A stretch of DNA of 64,000 nucleotides, taken from assembly GCF_002646595.1 (NCBI RefSeq), contig NZ_PDUD01000009.1, forward strand, positions 248,001-312,000. The letters are read 5' to 3'. Position numbers and translations under genes: made by a program. Under the pieces are notes generated by a model. It made no database searches. It worked only from the letters and a program-made list of their open reading frames with translations, and had not been told where the DNA came from. The DNA is from Flavilitoribacter nigricans DSM 23189 = NBRC 102662. Lineage in GTDB: Bacteria > Bacteroidota > Bacteroidia > Chitinophagales > Saprospiraceae. This document shows positions 28,915 through 37,087 of the stretch, in pieces (the stretch's first letter is position 1; each line of letters opens with the position of its first letter).

Positions 28915-29300
28915 TATTCTTCCTCTTTTTGTTGGGCAATCCACTCCTGTAGCTGCTCCAGGTCCGCTTCGTTGATCCGGGATTGTCCCAGAGCGTGCAT
29001 AAACATTTTCATGGCCGATCCCCGAAAGGCCGTATCAACCAGTCGGTCAAACATGGACCGCTGCACCTCCTGCTCCCGGGCAACGGCTGTGTACAAATGG
29101 GTTTTTCCCTCTTTGGTGCGCTGCAGCATGCCTTTGTCAAACATGCGCTGCATCTGCTTGAGGATCGTCGTGTAGCCCACCTCCCGGGTATCGCGCAGTT
29201 CTTCGTGTACTTCTTTCACGGTAGCGGGTTGTTTCTCCCAGAGTACCTGCAGAATCTCCAGTTCGGCTTCGGTGTGTTCGTGTATTTGGCCTGGTGGCAT
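28914..29300 (-). CDS. BlaI/MecI-family repressor
   Basis: 128 residues. The winged helix spans about 8-80 (EILQVLWEKQPATVKEVHEELRDTREVGYTTILKQMQRMFDKGMLQR), followed by the dimerisation helices (MKMFMHALGQSRINEADLEQLQEW). BlaI proteins bind palindromes and leave DNA when cleaved by BlaR1. Two TACGAC-N4-GTCGTA sites upstream match this. The gene overlaps the BlaR1 start by one base, so the two are translationally coupled. Confidence 0.95.
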   Translation of the reverse strand: MPPGQIHEHTEAELEILQVLWEKQPATVKEVHEELRDTREVGYTTILKQMQRMFDKGMLQRTKEGKTHLYTAVAREQEVQRSMFDRLVDTAFRGSAMKMFMHALGQSRINEADLEQLQEWIAQQKEEE

Positions 29301-29344
29301 TGGTTGATGATTTGATTATTTGATGATGCGGTGGTTGCTGATTA

Positions 29345-29375
29345 CAAATATATACGACGGTCGTCGTAAAATCAA
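29345..29375 (-). promoter_or_regulatory. blaI promoter overlapping operator 1
   Basis: On the minus strand TATATTTG (29352-29345) is a perfect TAnnTTTG box and TTG (29375-29373) lies 20 bases upstream. Operator 1 fills that spacer. Confidence 0.7.
29353..29368. promoter_or_regulatory. BlaI operator 1
   Basis: TACGACGGTCGTCGTA is a perfect TACGAC-N4-GTCGTA palindrome. It occupies the -33/-7 spacer of the blaI promoter and would block polymerase. Confidence 0.8.
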
Positions 29376-29382
29376 GTTTTTC

Positions 29383-29398
29383 TACGACTTTCGTCGTA
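29383..29398. promoter_or_regulatory. BlaI operator 2
   Basis: TACGACTTTCGTCGTA is the second TACGAC-N4-GTCGTA palindrome, 30 bases from operator 1 (same helical face, about three turns). It lies just before TTTATTTG (29405-29412), a near-match -7 box for the plus-strand WG-repeat gene, so it could repress that gene too. Confidence 0.78.
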
Positions 29399-29489
29399 AA
29401 AAGATTTATTTGGTTGATTTTGTGCAAAATCTACTTTCCCTGCATCTAACAGTATGAGTGTTTCGTCTGGTCTCAAAAATCCATTTGTC

Positions 29490-31499
29490 ATGAGAAATCT
29501 TTGCTTACTGTTTACCCTCTTATCTATTCTGGCCTGCCAGGTTCACCGGCCATTAACTAGCGCGGACACTCCTACCCTGTTGTATCCCGTGATGCAGGAC
29601 CATGTCTGGGGCTATATCAATACGGCCGGAGCACCGGTGATCAGCCCCCGGTTTCACGCAGCCGGTTATTTCTCCGAAGGATTAGCGCCCGTTCGTTCCG
29701 GTGGTTATTACGGTTTCATCGACGCATCCGGCAAGTTCGTGATCCCGCCGGCCTACGATATGGCCTACCCATTTGAGCACGGAAAAGCCCAGGTGTACAT
29801 CGACGGGCAGGCCCTGATGATCGATACCCGGGGCGAGATCCAGTTCCGGCACGATTTCCGGGATTTTGCCGCCTTTCCGGAATACGACCTTTACGTGGTG
29901 CGCAGCGAAAGCGGTAAATACGGGGTACTGGATCAGGAAGGGAAGCTGGTCATTGACACGGCTTATTCCTCGATCAGTCCGTTCGTGGATGGGTTGGCCG
30001 TCGTGAATGGTCTCAGGCATCGCCGGGAAGATGAGGATGACAATACCCGGTACGAAGCCGGGGTCATAGATACAAAGGGGAGCATGGTGATCCCTTACGG
30101 GAAATTCAGCGAGATCGCCCCTTTTCGGGACGGATTGGCGTCGGTAAGTTTTCTGCGGGAAGGGCCGGACGGACCGGAATATGCAGAGGGACTGATCAAT
30201 ACCCGGGGGCAGCTGGTGATCGAAGAGAACTACAGCGACTGGTCCTTTCTGCACGGAAATCAGCCTTTTTCCGATGGCCTGGCCGTGGTCCGGATCAAAA
30301 AGCACGAGCTGGTGCCCGATCATCCACCGCTAACGGAGGATCGGGAATATTACCTGGGCGTTATGGACCAGCGGGGAAAGATCATCTTCAGTGAACCTGA
30401 GTGGATTTACATGACCCATTTCCAATACGATCGCGCTTTTGTTCGGGACAGTTCCGATCACTGGTACCTCATGGATCGGTCCGGGCGGGTGCTCAATGCC
30501 CTTCCCTATCGCTCCGTACTCGGCCCCGACAGCTACGAACTGGAAGACCACAGTTACTTTTTTACGAACGGTACCGCACTCGTCCAAACGGAGGACTCCC
30601 AACTTCTGATCGATACCAACGCCCAGGTGCTCCACCGGGCTGATCAACTGTACGATGGATACCCCCTTAGCAAAACAGGATCCCAGAATATTTTTTGGGA
30701 CGTAGCGCCCGATATTTATCCGGAGGAATTCTTCTACTATTTCGCTTTCTGGACGGACGGTCACGGTGTTTTGCTCGAATCGGAGATCCAGGATCTCCCC
30801 TTTGACCACTTTTCGGAAGGATTGCTAAAGATCCACCAGAACAGTCAGGACTTTTATTATATAGACCGGCGGGGAAACACCGTATGGCGCGCATCGGAAT
30901 CCGTCCCCCAGCCCGGGCCCTTAAACATCGATTTTATGACACGGGGGCAGTTCTACGCTTCGTCTCCGGCGGATAATAGATTCGACGGCTTCGGTGGCTG
31001 GGGCGGTAGAGGGATCAACGATTTTCGGCCGGTTTCCGATTCCATTAAGTTTACCGATCAGGCGCTGAGTATACAGATCAATTCCCGGGACACCCTCCGG
31101 GAACGGCCCTACTGGGAACAGGCACTCTATATGGCCAATACTACCCGGGATACCTTCCTGTTCAGTGTGCAGGACAGCCGGCTCTATATGAAAGTCCAGG
31201 CAAAAGACCGAAATGGAAAATGGCGCGACCTCGATTACCTGCCCAACAGCTGGTGCGGGAATAGCTACCATACCCTTTTTCTACCCCCCGCCCATTTTTG
31301 GGAATTCCGGCTCCCCGTCTACGAAGGAGCCATTAAAACTAAACTCCGGGTCCTGCTCTACAATTACCACCGGAAAACCGACAGCCGCGAAAAGCTGGAA
31401 TTGCTGAGCCCGGAGATCGAGGCCTATGTCAATCCGGCGCAGTTCTGGCGGAAACAAAGTTACACGCCTACCTCCATTATGGATCCCTATCTGGAGTAG
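29490..31499 (+). CDS. WG-repeat lipoprotein
   Basis: 669 residues from the ATG at 29490, which places a lipobox (LLSILAC, C16) at the N-terminus; an upstream ATG at 29454 is less likely. Residues about 35-470 hold WG/KWG-type repeats, each of the form (G)YIN(T/A)xGxxVIxPxFxxAxxFxEGLAxVR. They build a beta-propeller-like or solenoid surface. A C-terminal beta domain of about 200 residues follows (ending near TPTSIMDPYLE). WG repeats are common in Bacteroidota surface proteins with unknown ligands. It is divergent from the BlaI operon and shares its operators. Confidence 0.85.
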   Translation: MRNLCLLFTLLSILACQVHRPLTSADTPTLLYPVMQDHVWGYINTAGAPVISPRFHAAGYFSEGLAPVRSGGYYGFIDASGKFVIPPAYDMAYPFEHGKAQVYIDGQALMIDTRGEIQFRHDFRDFAAFPEYDLYVVRSESGKYGVLDQEGKLVIDTAYSSISPFVDGLAVVNGLRHRREDEDDNTRYEAGVIDTKGSMVIPYGKFSEIAPFRDGLASVSFLREGPDGPEYAEGLINTRGQLVIEENYSDWSFLHGNQPFSDGLAVVRIKKHELVPDHPPLTEDREYYLGVMDQRGKIIFSEPEWIYMTHFQYDRAFVRDSSDHWYLMDRSGRVLNALPYRSVLGPDSYELEDHSYFFTNGTALVQTEDSQLLIDTNAQVLHRADQLYDGYPLSKTGSQNIFWDVAPDIYPEEFFYYFAFWTDGHGVLLESEIQDLPFDHFSEGLLKIHQNSQDFYYIDRRGNTVWRASESVPQPGPLNIDFMTRGQFYASSPADNRFDGFGGWGGRGINDFRPVSDSIKFTDQALSIQINSRDTLRERPYWEQALYMANTTRDTFLFSVQDSRLYMKVQAKDRNGKWRDLDYLPNSWCGNSYHTLFLPPAHFWEFRLPVYEGAIKTKLRVLLYNYHRKTDSREKLELLSPEIEAYVNPAQFWRKQSYTPTSIMDPYLE

Positions 31500-31655
31500 G
31501 ACGCTGCCGGATCATTCCCGTACTTTTGGAGTGCATTCGCTACTGCCGGACGGAGCGGATGTACTCCTCCCTTTTTAACCGACATCTGGGAAAAATCGGT
31601 GAGAAGTAAGCCATTCCGAAATCCGGTTTGGGGCCGCCAAATACCCGCCGACCGC

Positions 31656-31684
31656 TTGATTTAATTAAATGGAATCTTATCTTG
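31656..31684 (+). promoter_or_regulatory. Candidate promoter of the M20 amidohydrolase
   Basis: TTG at 31656-31658 and TATCTTG (31678-31684, close to TAnnTTTG) are 19 bases apart. The ATG is 65 bases downstream. Confidence 0.4.
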
Positions 31685-31748
31685 CAGATGCGAAGAAGCA
31701 GTGCAAATTGCTTCACCTTTTATATCATCTTCAAGAAGATTCTACATC

Positions 31749-33200
31749 ATGAGGTATCTACTCTTACTTTGTTTCTTACCACTCGGGCTGATGGCCCAGC
31801 AATACAATGAGAAAAAACTCAATAACCTGAAGGAAAAAAGTCAGGCCCAGATCGAGCAGGATTTTTCCGGCTACGGCGAAATGGCCCAGCAGATCTGGGA
31901 TTATGCGGAAGTGGGTTATCAGGAATACAAAAGTTCGGAACTACTCCAGGATAAATTAAAAGCCGCCGGCTTCAGCGTAGAGGCCGGAGTGGCGGACATC
32001 CCGACGGCCTTTGTGGCTACCTACGGTAGCGGGAAACCGGTACTCGGTATTCTGGCGGAGTTTGATGCGCTGCCCGGACTTTCCCAGCAGGCCACTCCGG
32101 AACCCCTGCAGGATGAAAGCCGCACTTCCGGTCACGGCTGCGGCCACAACCTCTTCGGCGTAGGCTCCGTAGCGGCGGCCGTAGCGGTTAAGGAGCAACT
32201 GGCGGCCGGGAATTTCAAAGGGACGGTCAAAGTATATGGCACGCCCGCGGAAGAAGGCGGATCGGGAAAAGTGTACATGGTGCGCGCCGGCCTTTTCGAT
32301 GACGTGGACGTGGTGCTGCACTGGCACCCCGGCAATGGCAACTCCGCCAATGCCAGCAGCTCGCTGGCCAATACTACGGCTAAGTTCCGCTTCCACGGTA
32401 TTTCCGCCCACGCTGCCGGTTCGCCCGAGGCGGGCCGCTCGGCCCTGGACGGTGTGGAAGCCATGAACGATATGGCCAATATGATGCGTGAGCACGTACC
32501 GATGGAAACCCGCATCCACTATATCATTACCGCCGGCGGTGATGCGCCGAACGTAGTGCCCAATTTCGCCGAGGTCTATTACTACGTTCGTCATCCGGAA
32601 CCGTCGGAAGTAAAACGCATTTTCGAGCGCCTGGTCAAAACGGCCGAAGGTGCCGCAATGGGCACGGAGACCGAAATGAAATACGAGGTGATGAGTGGGG
32701 TCTACAACCTGCTGCCCGTAGAAGTACTGGCCAAAAAAATGTACGATAACCTGAAAATGGTGGGTGGTGTCACCTATACGGAGGAAGAACTGGCTTTCGC
32801 CAAAACCCTGCAAACGTCTTTTAACTCCGCCAAGATCCCCGATCCGAAAGATGCGGAAAAGATCCAGGAATTCAATGTAGAGCGCTACCGGCGTGGTGGT
32901 GGTTCCACGGATGTGGGAGATGTAAGCTGGGCTGTACCCACGGTGGGCCTGCGTACGGCTACCTACGTACCGGGTACGCCGTCCCACTCCTGGCAGGCGG
33001 TGGCCTGTGCGGGCAACAGCATCGGTAAAAAGGGTATGCTGGTAGCCGCCAAAACCCTCACCGGGATGGCGCTGGATCTGCTCAACGACGGACAGCTGAT
33101 CAAAGACGCCCGGGCGGAATGGCTGAAATTCCGCGGCGAAGATTTCAAATACGAGCCGCTCCTGGGCGACCGGGCTCCGGCTTTGGATTACCGCAACTAA
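31749..33200 (+). CDS. Secreted M20-family amidohydrolase
   Basis: 483 residues with a signal peptide ending GLMAQQ. It is an M20/AbgB-type metallopeptidase, with metal ligands in GHGCGHN (128-134, Cys131 and His133), the EE pair at 168-169 (TPAEEGGSG) and HWHPGNG (191-197). A dimerisation domain follows (FRFHGISAHAAGSPEAGRSALDGVE). AbgB-like enzymes cleave p-aminobenzoyl-glutamate and related amides; the substrate here is not known. Location is periplasmic or outer-membrane-facing. The ATG at 31749 gives the signal peptide, so it is preferred over the longer frame. Transcription likely ends at the hairpin that follows. Confidence 0.9.
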   Translation: MRYLLLLCFLPLGLMAQQYNEKKLNNLKEKSQAQIEQDFSGYGEMAQQIWDYAEVGYQEYKSSELLQDKLKAAGFSVEAGVADIPTAFVATYGSGKPVLGILAEFDALPGLSQQATPEPLQDESRTSGHGCGHNLFGVGSVAAAVAVKEQLAAGNFKGTVKVYGTPAEEGGSGKVYMVRAGLFDDVDVVLHWHPGNGNSANASSSLANTTAKFRFHGISAHAAGSPEAGRSALDGVEAMNDMANMMREHVPMETRIHYIITAGGDAPNVVPNFAEVYYYVRHPEPSEVKRIFERLVKTAEGAAMGTETEMKYEVMSGVYNLLPVEVLAKKMYDNLKMVGGVTYTEEELAFAKTLQTSFNSAKIPDPKDAEKIQEFNVERYRRGGGSTDVGDVSWAVPTVGLRTATYVPGTPSHSWQAVACAGNSIGKKGMLVAAKTLTGMALDLLNDGQLIKDARAEWLKFRGEDFKYEPLLGDRAPALDYRN

Positions 33201-33210
33201 GCTACCTAAG

Positions 33211-33267
33211 CTCACTGGGCCGTAAAGACCGAAGAATTAGTATATATGGACTTTACGGCCCGGTGAG
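33211..33267. terminator. Long-arm hairpin after the M20 gene
   Basis: CTCACTGGGCCGTAAAG (33211-33227) pairs with CTTTACGGCCCGGTGAG (33251-33267) with one G-U pair, around a 23-base loop. It has no strong T run but separates the amidohydrolase from the RiPP precursor gene. Confidence 0.6.
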
Positions 33268-33434
33268 ATACCGGTTTTGCTTTTACTATTGGGTACCACA
33301 AACGACCTTTCCCCCGGCCTTTGGTCCTGGAAAATTATTTTCGCTAAATTCCTATTCTCACCCAACCTATTCCCGATCTCCCTGCGTCTTAGCTTTCTGA
33401 TAATCAATTTTTGGATCATCAAAAAGCCAATACG

Positions 33435-33638
33435 ATGAAGCTCTCCAAATCACTGCTCCAGGCTATTGCCCTGGGCGTTACGATCAGCGCTACTACTACC
33501 TCCTGTAGTCTATTCGAGAACTCCGATGTAAAGCCCAACTTACACGATAAAACCTGTGCGGAAGACTGCCAGCTGGATCACCGCAATTCCGAAGGCAGCA
33601 CCGATTGGTCTAACTGCCCGGGCTGCGGCATGGGATAA
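33435..33638 (+). CDS. Chryseobasin-like MNIO RiPP precursor peptide
   Basis: 67 residues. A hydrophobic leader runs to about residue 24 (MKLSKSLLQAIALG ... TTTSC), and the mature region holds five cysteines in all: C24, C41, C45, C61 and C64. The peptide ends NCPGCGMG. Its stop is followed after 8 bases by a DUF692/MNIO gene, the arrangement of MNIO RiPP loci. The ending resembles ChrA-type peptides of Chryseobacterium, where ChrH modifies two Cys residues; that comparison is from memory. The lipobox-like TTSC could instead indicate a lipoprotein. The ATG at 33435 gives the leader; an upstream ATG at 33411 adds eight residues. Confidence 0.75.
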   Translation: MKLSKSLLQAIALGVTISATTTSCSLFENSDVKPNLHDKTCAEDCQLDHRNSEGSTDWSNCPGCGMG

Positions 33639-33646
33639 GCACGGAT

Positions 33647-34780
33647 ATGCCAAAGATCTATTCCTCCATCGCCTGCAATCTGGATAACCATCTGCTGTCG
33701 GCCGCCCTGCCGCTTTTTGCGGAGGAATCGGTCGAAGCTATCGAATGGTCGTTCGATACCCTGTACAAGCAACGGAATATTCCCGATTGGTTCATCGAAC
33801 TGCTCACTGCTTTCGGACAGGAAAATCGGCTCGTGGGGCACGGGGTCTATTTCTCCCTTTTTTCGGGGAAATGGACTCCCGAGCAGGAGGCGTGGTTGCA
33901 ACAGCTCGAAAAGGTTTCCGGTCATTTCCAGTTTGATCACATCAGCGAGCATTTTGGTTTTATGACCGGTGCGAATTTCCACGCCGGAGCGCCCATCGGC
34001 ATTCCCTTTACCCGTCGAACGCTGCAGTTGGGACAAGATCGACTACAACGCATTTTCCAGGCCTGCCGCTGTCCGGTGGGTCTGGAAAATCTGGCTTTTG
34101 CCTATTCCCTGGATGAGGTAAAGGCACACGGGCAATTTCTCGACGAACTGCTCGAACCGGTCAACGGATTCATCATCCTGGATTTACACAATCTCTACTG
34201 CCAACTCCAGAATTTCACCATTCCTTTCGAAGCGCTGCTGGAGCTTTATCCGCTGCACCGGGTACGGGAGATCCATATTTCCGGCGGTAGCTGGGAGGAT
34301 TCTGCGCTGCATCCCCGGCAAAAGATCCGCCGGGATACCCACGACGATGCCGTACCGGATGAGGTGTTCCAAATGCTGTCCGCGGTAGTGCCCCGCTGTC
34401 CGCACCTGAAATTCGTTGTCCTGGAACAATTGGGTATCGGCCTGCATACGCCGGCAAGTCAGGAAGCCTTTCGGGAGGATTTTCGCAAATTGAAACGGAC
34501 CGTTCAATCACTCTCAACTCCGCCGCCGGAAACCGTTGCCAATGACTTCTTACCGAAAGAGCTGTGCCCACTGGGGCCGGCACCGGAGGATCTTAGCCTC
34601 CACCGGCAACAACAACAGCTGTCCCGGATCCTGGAAACGGCCCCCGATCTGTCGGCTGCCCGGGAGGAACTGCAAAGTTCTGATCTCGCCGGTTCGGCCT
34701 GGAAAGTAGAAGAATGGGAACCGGCCATGCTGGAAACCGCCATGCAGATCGCCCAGAAGTGGAAGAACGGATTTGCTTAG
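33647..34780 (+). CDS. MNIO (DUF692) peptide-modifying iron oxygenase with C-terminal extension
   Basis: 377 residues. It is a TIM-barrel DUF692 enzyme of the MbnB/TglH/ChrH group, which uses two or three non-haem irons to rearrange Cys side chains of peptides. Ligand candidates are H65 (LVGHGVYFS), H98, E101 and H102 (DHISEHFGF), E147 (GLEN), D179 and H181 (LDLHN), H210 (EIHISGG), D230 and H232 (RDTHDD) and E260 (VLEQ). The core ends near residue 290. About 87 further residues follow (LHRQQQQLSRILETAP ... PAMLETAMQIAQKWKNGFA), a helical tail that may be the fused partner protein. It starts 8 bases after the precursor gene. The substrate is most likely that precursor. Confidence 0.9.
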   Translation: MPKIYSSIACNLDNHLLSAALPLFAEESVEAIEWSFDTLYKQRNIPDWFIELLTAFGQENRLVGHGVYFSLFSGKWTPEQEAWLQQLEKVSGHFQFDHISEHFGFMTGANFHAGAPIGIPFTRRTLQLGQDRLQRIFQACRCPVGLENLAFAYSLDEVKAHGQFLDELLEPVNGFIILDLHNLYCQLQNFTIPFEALLELYPLHRVREIHISGGSWEDSALHPRQKIRRDTHDDAVPDEVFQMLSAVVPRCPHLKFVVLEQLGIGLHTPASQEAFREDFRKLKRTVQSLSTPPPETVANDFLPKELCPLGPAPEDLSLHRQQQQLSRILETAPDLSAAREELQSSDLAGSAWKVEEWEPAMLETAMQIAQKWKNGFA

Positions 34781-34913
34781 GCGTTGGCGGATCGTAACGC
34801 ATATCTGTTCTGATCACCTAGTACTTTCGAGTGATTTTACGCTGAAAAGTGATCCGGCCATCGATATTGTTAGAAGGATGCGCTAATTTGGGAGAAAAAA
34901 TCTACTGACGCGT

Positions 34914-35603
34914 ATGCCAACTCTTCTTCATACTCCAACTCCCGACCTGGCCCAAAGCCTCGATTTTTACCAGCGATTACAATTCCAGCGGATCCCACAT
35001 CCCGAAAAGCACTACGTTTCGGACGGTAAATGTCTGATCTACATCAATCCCGACCGCTTCGCCCGGGCGGGACTCCAGCTCCACGGGGACCACTGGCAGG
35101 ATCTGATCCCCGCTCTGGAAAAACTGACCGCCGTACCCACTACCGATTCCGGTTATTTACTCGGCACCCCGAGTGGTACCCGCGTTTACCTGAACAAAGG
35201 AGAACTGGACCTGGAAATGGATCTGGCCGCTATTCCGCCATCCCACCTGGGCAATTTTGCCGGCCTCAGTCTGGAAACCACAGATATGGAACGTTCGGCC
35301 AGGCTCTGGGAAGCACTGGGCTTTAAGCTCTTCATGGGATCCGTAGAACAGGGATGGGTCGGTTTTCAGAACGAAGATGAATTTACCGTCAGCCTGATGC
35401 AGCCTAATTCCTGCCCTCACCTCTTTTTCAATCCATCGCTTACTTATTTCAACGGTAAGAATAACCCGGCCGTCATCGAAAAGGTGAGGGCCGCGGGTAT
35501 TACGATCACCGAAGAGATCACCCACTTCAATAAAAACGGCGAGGTGGATAACATCATCATCCGGGATCCCGGTGGCTACGGTTTTTTCCTGTTTAATGAT
35601 TGA
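34914..35603 (+). CDS. VOC-family (glyoxalase-type) two-module protein
   Basis: 229 residues. Two vicinal-oxygen-chelate modules in tandem (about 1-108 and 112-228): TPTPDLAQSLDFYQRLQF opens the first, LSLETTDMERSARLWEALGFKLF the second, and FIIIRDPGGYGFFLFN-type endings close the fold. VOC proteins include glyoxalase I, extradiol dioxygenases and antibiotic-binding proteins; the typical E/H metal ligands are not clear, so the activity is unassigned. Cytosolic. A functional link to the RiPP locus upstream is possible but unsupported. Confidence 0.85.
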   Translation: MPTLLHTPTPDLAQSLDFYQRLQFQRIPHPEKHYVSDGKCLIYINPDRFARAGLQLHGDHWQDLIPALEKLTAVPTTDSGYLLGTPSGTRVYLNKGELDLEMDLAAIPPSHLGNFAGLSLETTDMERSARLWEALGFKLFMGSVEQGWVGFQNEDEFTVSLMQPNSCPHLFFNPSLTYFNGKNNPAVIEKVRAAGITITEEITHFNKNGEVDNIIIRDPGGYGFFLFND

Positions 35604-35956
35604 TCATTCCGCATCAACAAGAACGGATTCCAATTATGGCTCCTAACAAATGTAGTTTTACCACCTGAGGGTGCGGTAGAAGAATTTAAGGTATTATCGC
35701 GATACCGGTCGCCGGTCGCTTAACGCCCGTATGCTTCCGGTACAGATACATAACGATACATGATGGGAAAAGAAGACCGGTCCGTTAATTTAGGGGTAAA
35801 ATGCGGGAAACAGCTGTTGATCGTGTGGATCGGCAATTTAGGTTTTTCGCAAGCGGAAAGATAGCCGGCACGATAAAGGATGTTTCCGGAAAAACAATTT
35901 TTCCTCGTTAATTTCCTACATTGGTCCTAATAATTATCAACTAATTGAAACAAGAC
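35604..35956. other. Intergenic region, no gene seen
   Basis: About 350 bases between the VOC and sugar-isomerase-like genes. No tRNA, open frame with coding signal or strong hairpin was found. A -7-like TACATTGG occurs at the 3' end near 35919 and may promote the next gene. Confidence 0.4.
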
Positions 35957-36823
35957 ATGAAAAACCTTCTACCACTCCTGGCCCTTGCCGTAGGTATGGT
36001 CTTCACCTCCTGCGCTTCCAGTAAGATGGGCAAACCGGGAGAACCGATCTTCGTAGCGCCCGTCGGCGTACAGGCCTACTCCTTCCGCAATTATTTCCCT
36101 AAAGATATTCCCGGCACTCTGGATCGCATTCAGGCCATGGGGATCACCGAAATAGAAGGCGGCGCCGGCCGCATTCCACCGGAGGAATACAAAAAAATGT
36201 GCGACGAACGCGGCATCAGCATTCCTTCCACGGGTTCCAGCTTTAATGAACTGGCGGAAGACCCCATGAAGGTGGTCGAAACGGCAAAAAAACTCGGCTC
36301 CAAGTTTGTGATGTGTGCCTGGGTTCCCCACGACCGCGGCAATTTCTCGCTGGCGGATGCCCAGAAAGCGGTAGCCGTGTTCAATACTGCCGGCAAAGTG
36401 CTGGCGGATAACGGGCTGACCTTTTGCTACCACGCCCACGGCTACGAATTTCAGCCCTACGGCGACGGTACGCTGCTGGACTACATCATCGAAAATACCG
36501 ATCCCAAATACGTCTCGTTCGAAATGGATATTTTCTGGATCCAGTTTGGGGGCGGTGATCCCGTGGCCCTGCTGAAAAAGTACGGCAAACGCTGGAAACT
36601 GATGCACCTGAAAGATATGGAGAAAGGCATCGAAAAGAACCTGACCGGTGGCACAAATGTGGAATACAATGTACCCCTGGGTACCGGGCAGCTCGACATG
36701 CGCAATATCCTGATCGAAGGCCGTAAGATCGGCATTGCCCATTACTTCATTGAAGATGAAAGTAGTAGTGTGGTGGAGCAGGTTCCCGAAAGTATCGCTT
36801 TCCTGCGTAGCCTGACTTATTAA
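35957..36823 (+). CDS. TIM-barrel sugar isomerase/epimerase-like lipoprotein
   Basis: 288 residues from the ATG at 35957. A lipobox (VFTSC, C19) is followed by an AP-endonuclease-2/xylose-isomerase-like TIM barrel: VGVQAYSFRNYFPKDIPGTLDRIQAMGITEIEGG, FCYHAHGYEFQPYGDGTLLDYIIEN, EMDIFWIQFGGGDPVALLKKY and LMHLKDMEKG. H of YHAHG, the E/D of EMDIFW and the H of MHLKD are the expected metal ligands. Such exported isomerase-like enzymes are common in Bacteroidota and Planctomycetes with unknown substrates. Confidence 0.87.
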   Translation: MKNLLPLLALAVGMVFTSCASSKMGKPGEPIFVAPVGVQAYSFRNYFPKDIPGTLDRIQAMGITEIEGGAGRIPPEEYKKMCDERGISIPSTGSSFNELAEDPMKVVETAKKLGSKFVMCAWVPHDRGNFSLADAQKAVAVFNTAGKVLADNGLTFCYHAHGYEFQPYGDGTLLDYIIENTDPKYVSFEMDIFWIQFGGGDPVALLKKYGKRWKLMHLKDMEKGIEKNLTGGTNVEYNVPLGTGQLDMRNILIEGRKIGIAHYFIEDESSSVVEQVPESIAFLRSLTY

Positions 36824-36880
36824 GATCCGACGTAAACCGTAACATGAGTCATGCAAATCAGGAATTAAACTTGGAATCAA

Positions 36881-37033
36881 TGTGCCTTTAGGCACAAAAT
36901 GTAGGTAGCAAAATGACCATTTCCCGGCTTAGCGTGCCGTAGGTACGCCATGTAAAAATCATATTGCGTACCTACGGCACGCTGAACCTCCCGAATTATT
37001 GGACGGGCTACCGATATCTCGTCCCTACGGGAC
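36881..37033. repeat. Composite palindromic element
   Basis: Three hairpins in about 150 bases. First, TGTGCC..GGCACA at 36881-36896. Second, an 18-bp perfect stem AGCGTGCCGTAGGTACGC (36931-36948) with GCGTACCTACGGCACGCT (36966-36983). Third, GTCCCTACGGGAC (37021-37033). GGTAGC (36904-36909) can also pair with GCTACC (37007-37012), enclosing the central stem. It lies between convergent genes and is not coding. I recall similar palindromic units dispersed in other Bacteroidota, but only one copy is in this window. Confidence 0.8.
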
Positions 37034-37087
37034 TTTCAACTCCTGATGCGCATGATTCATGTTATCGTCCTGCCGGATGCCCCGGGA

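Noticed and set aside
31956-33215. A 419-codon minus-strand frame opposite the M20 gene
   Set aside because: Antisense shadow; its translation shows no domain.
33201-33434. M20 amidohydrolase as part of the MNIO RiPP locus
   Set aside because: A strong hairpin and 234 bases separate them, and its annotation fits a separate peptidase.
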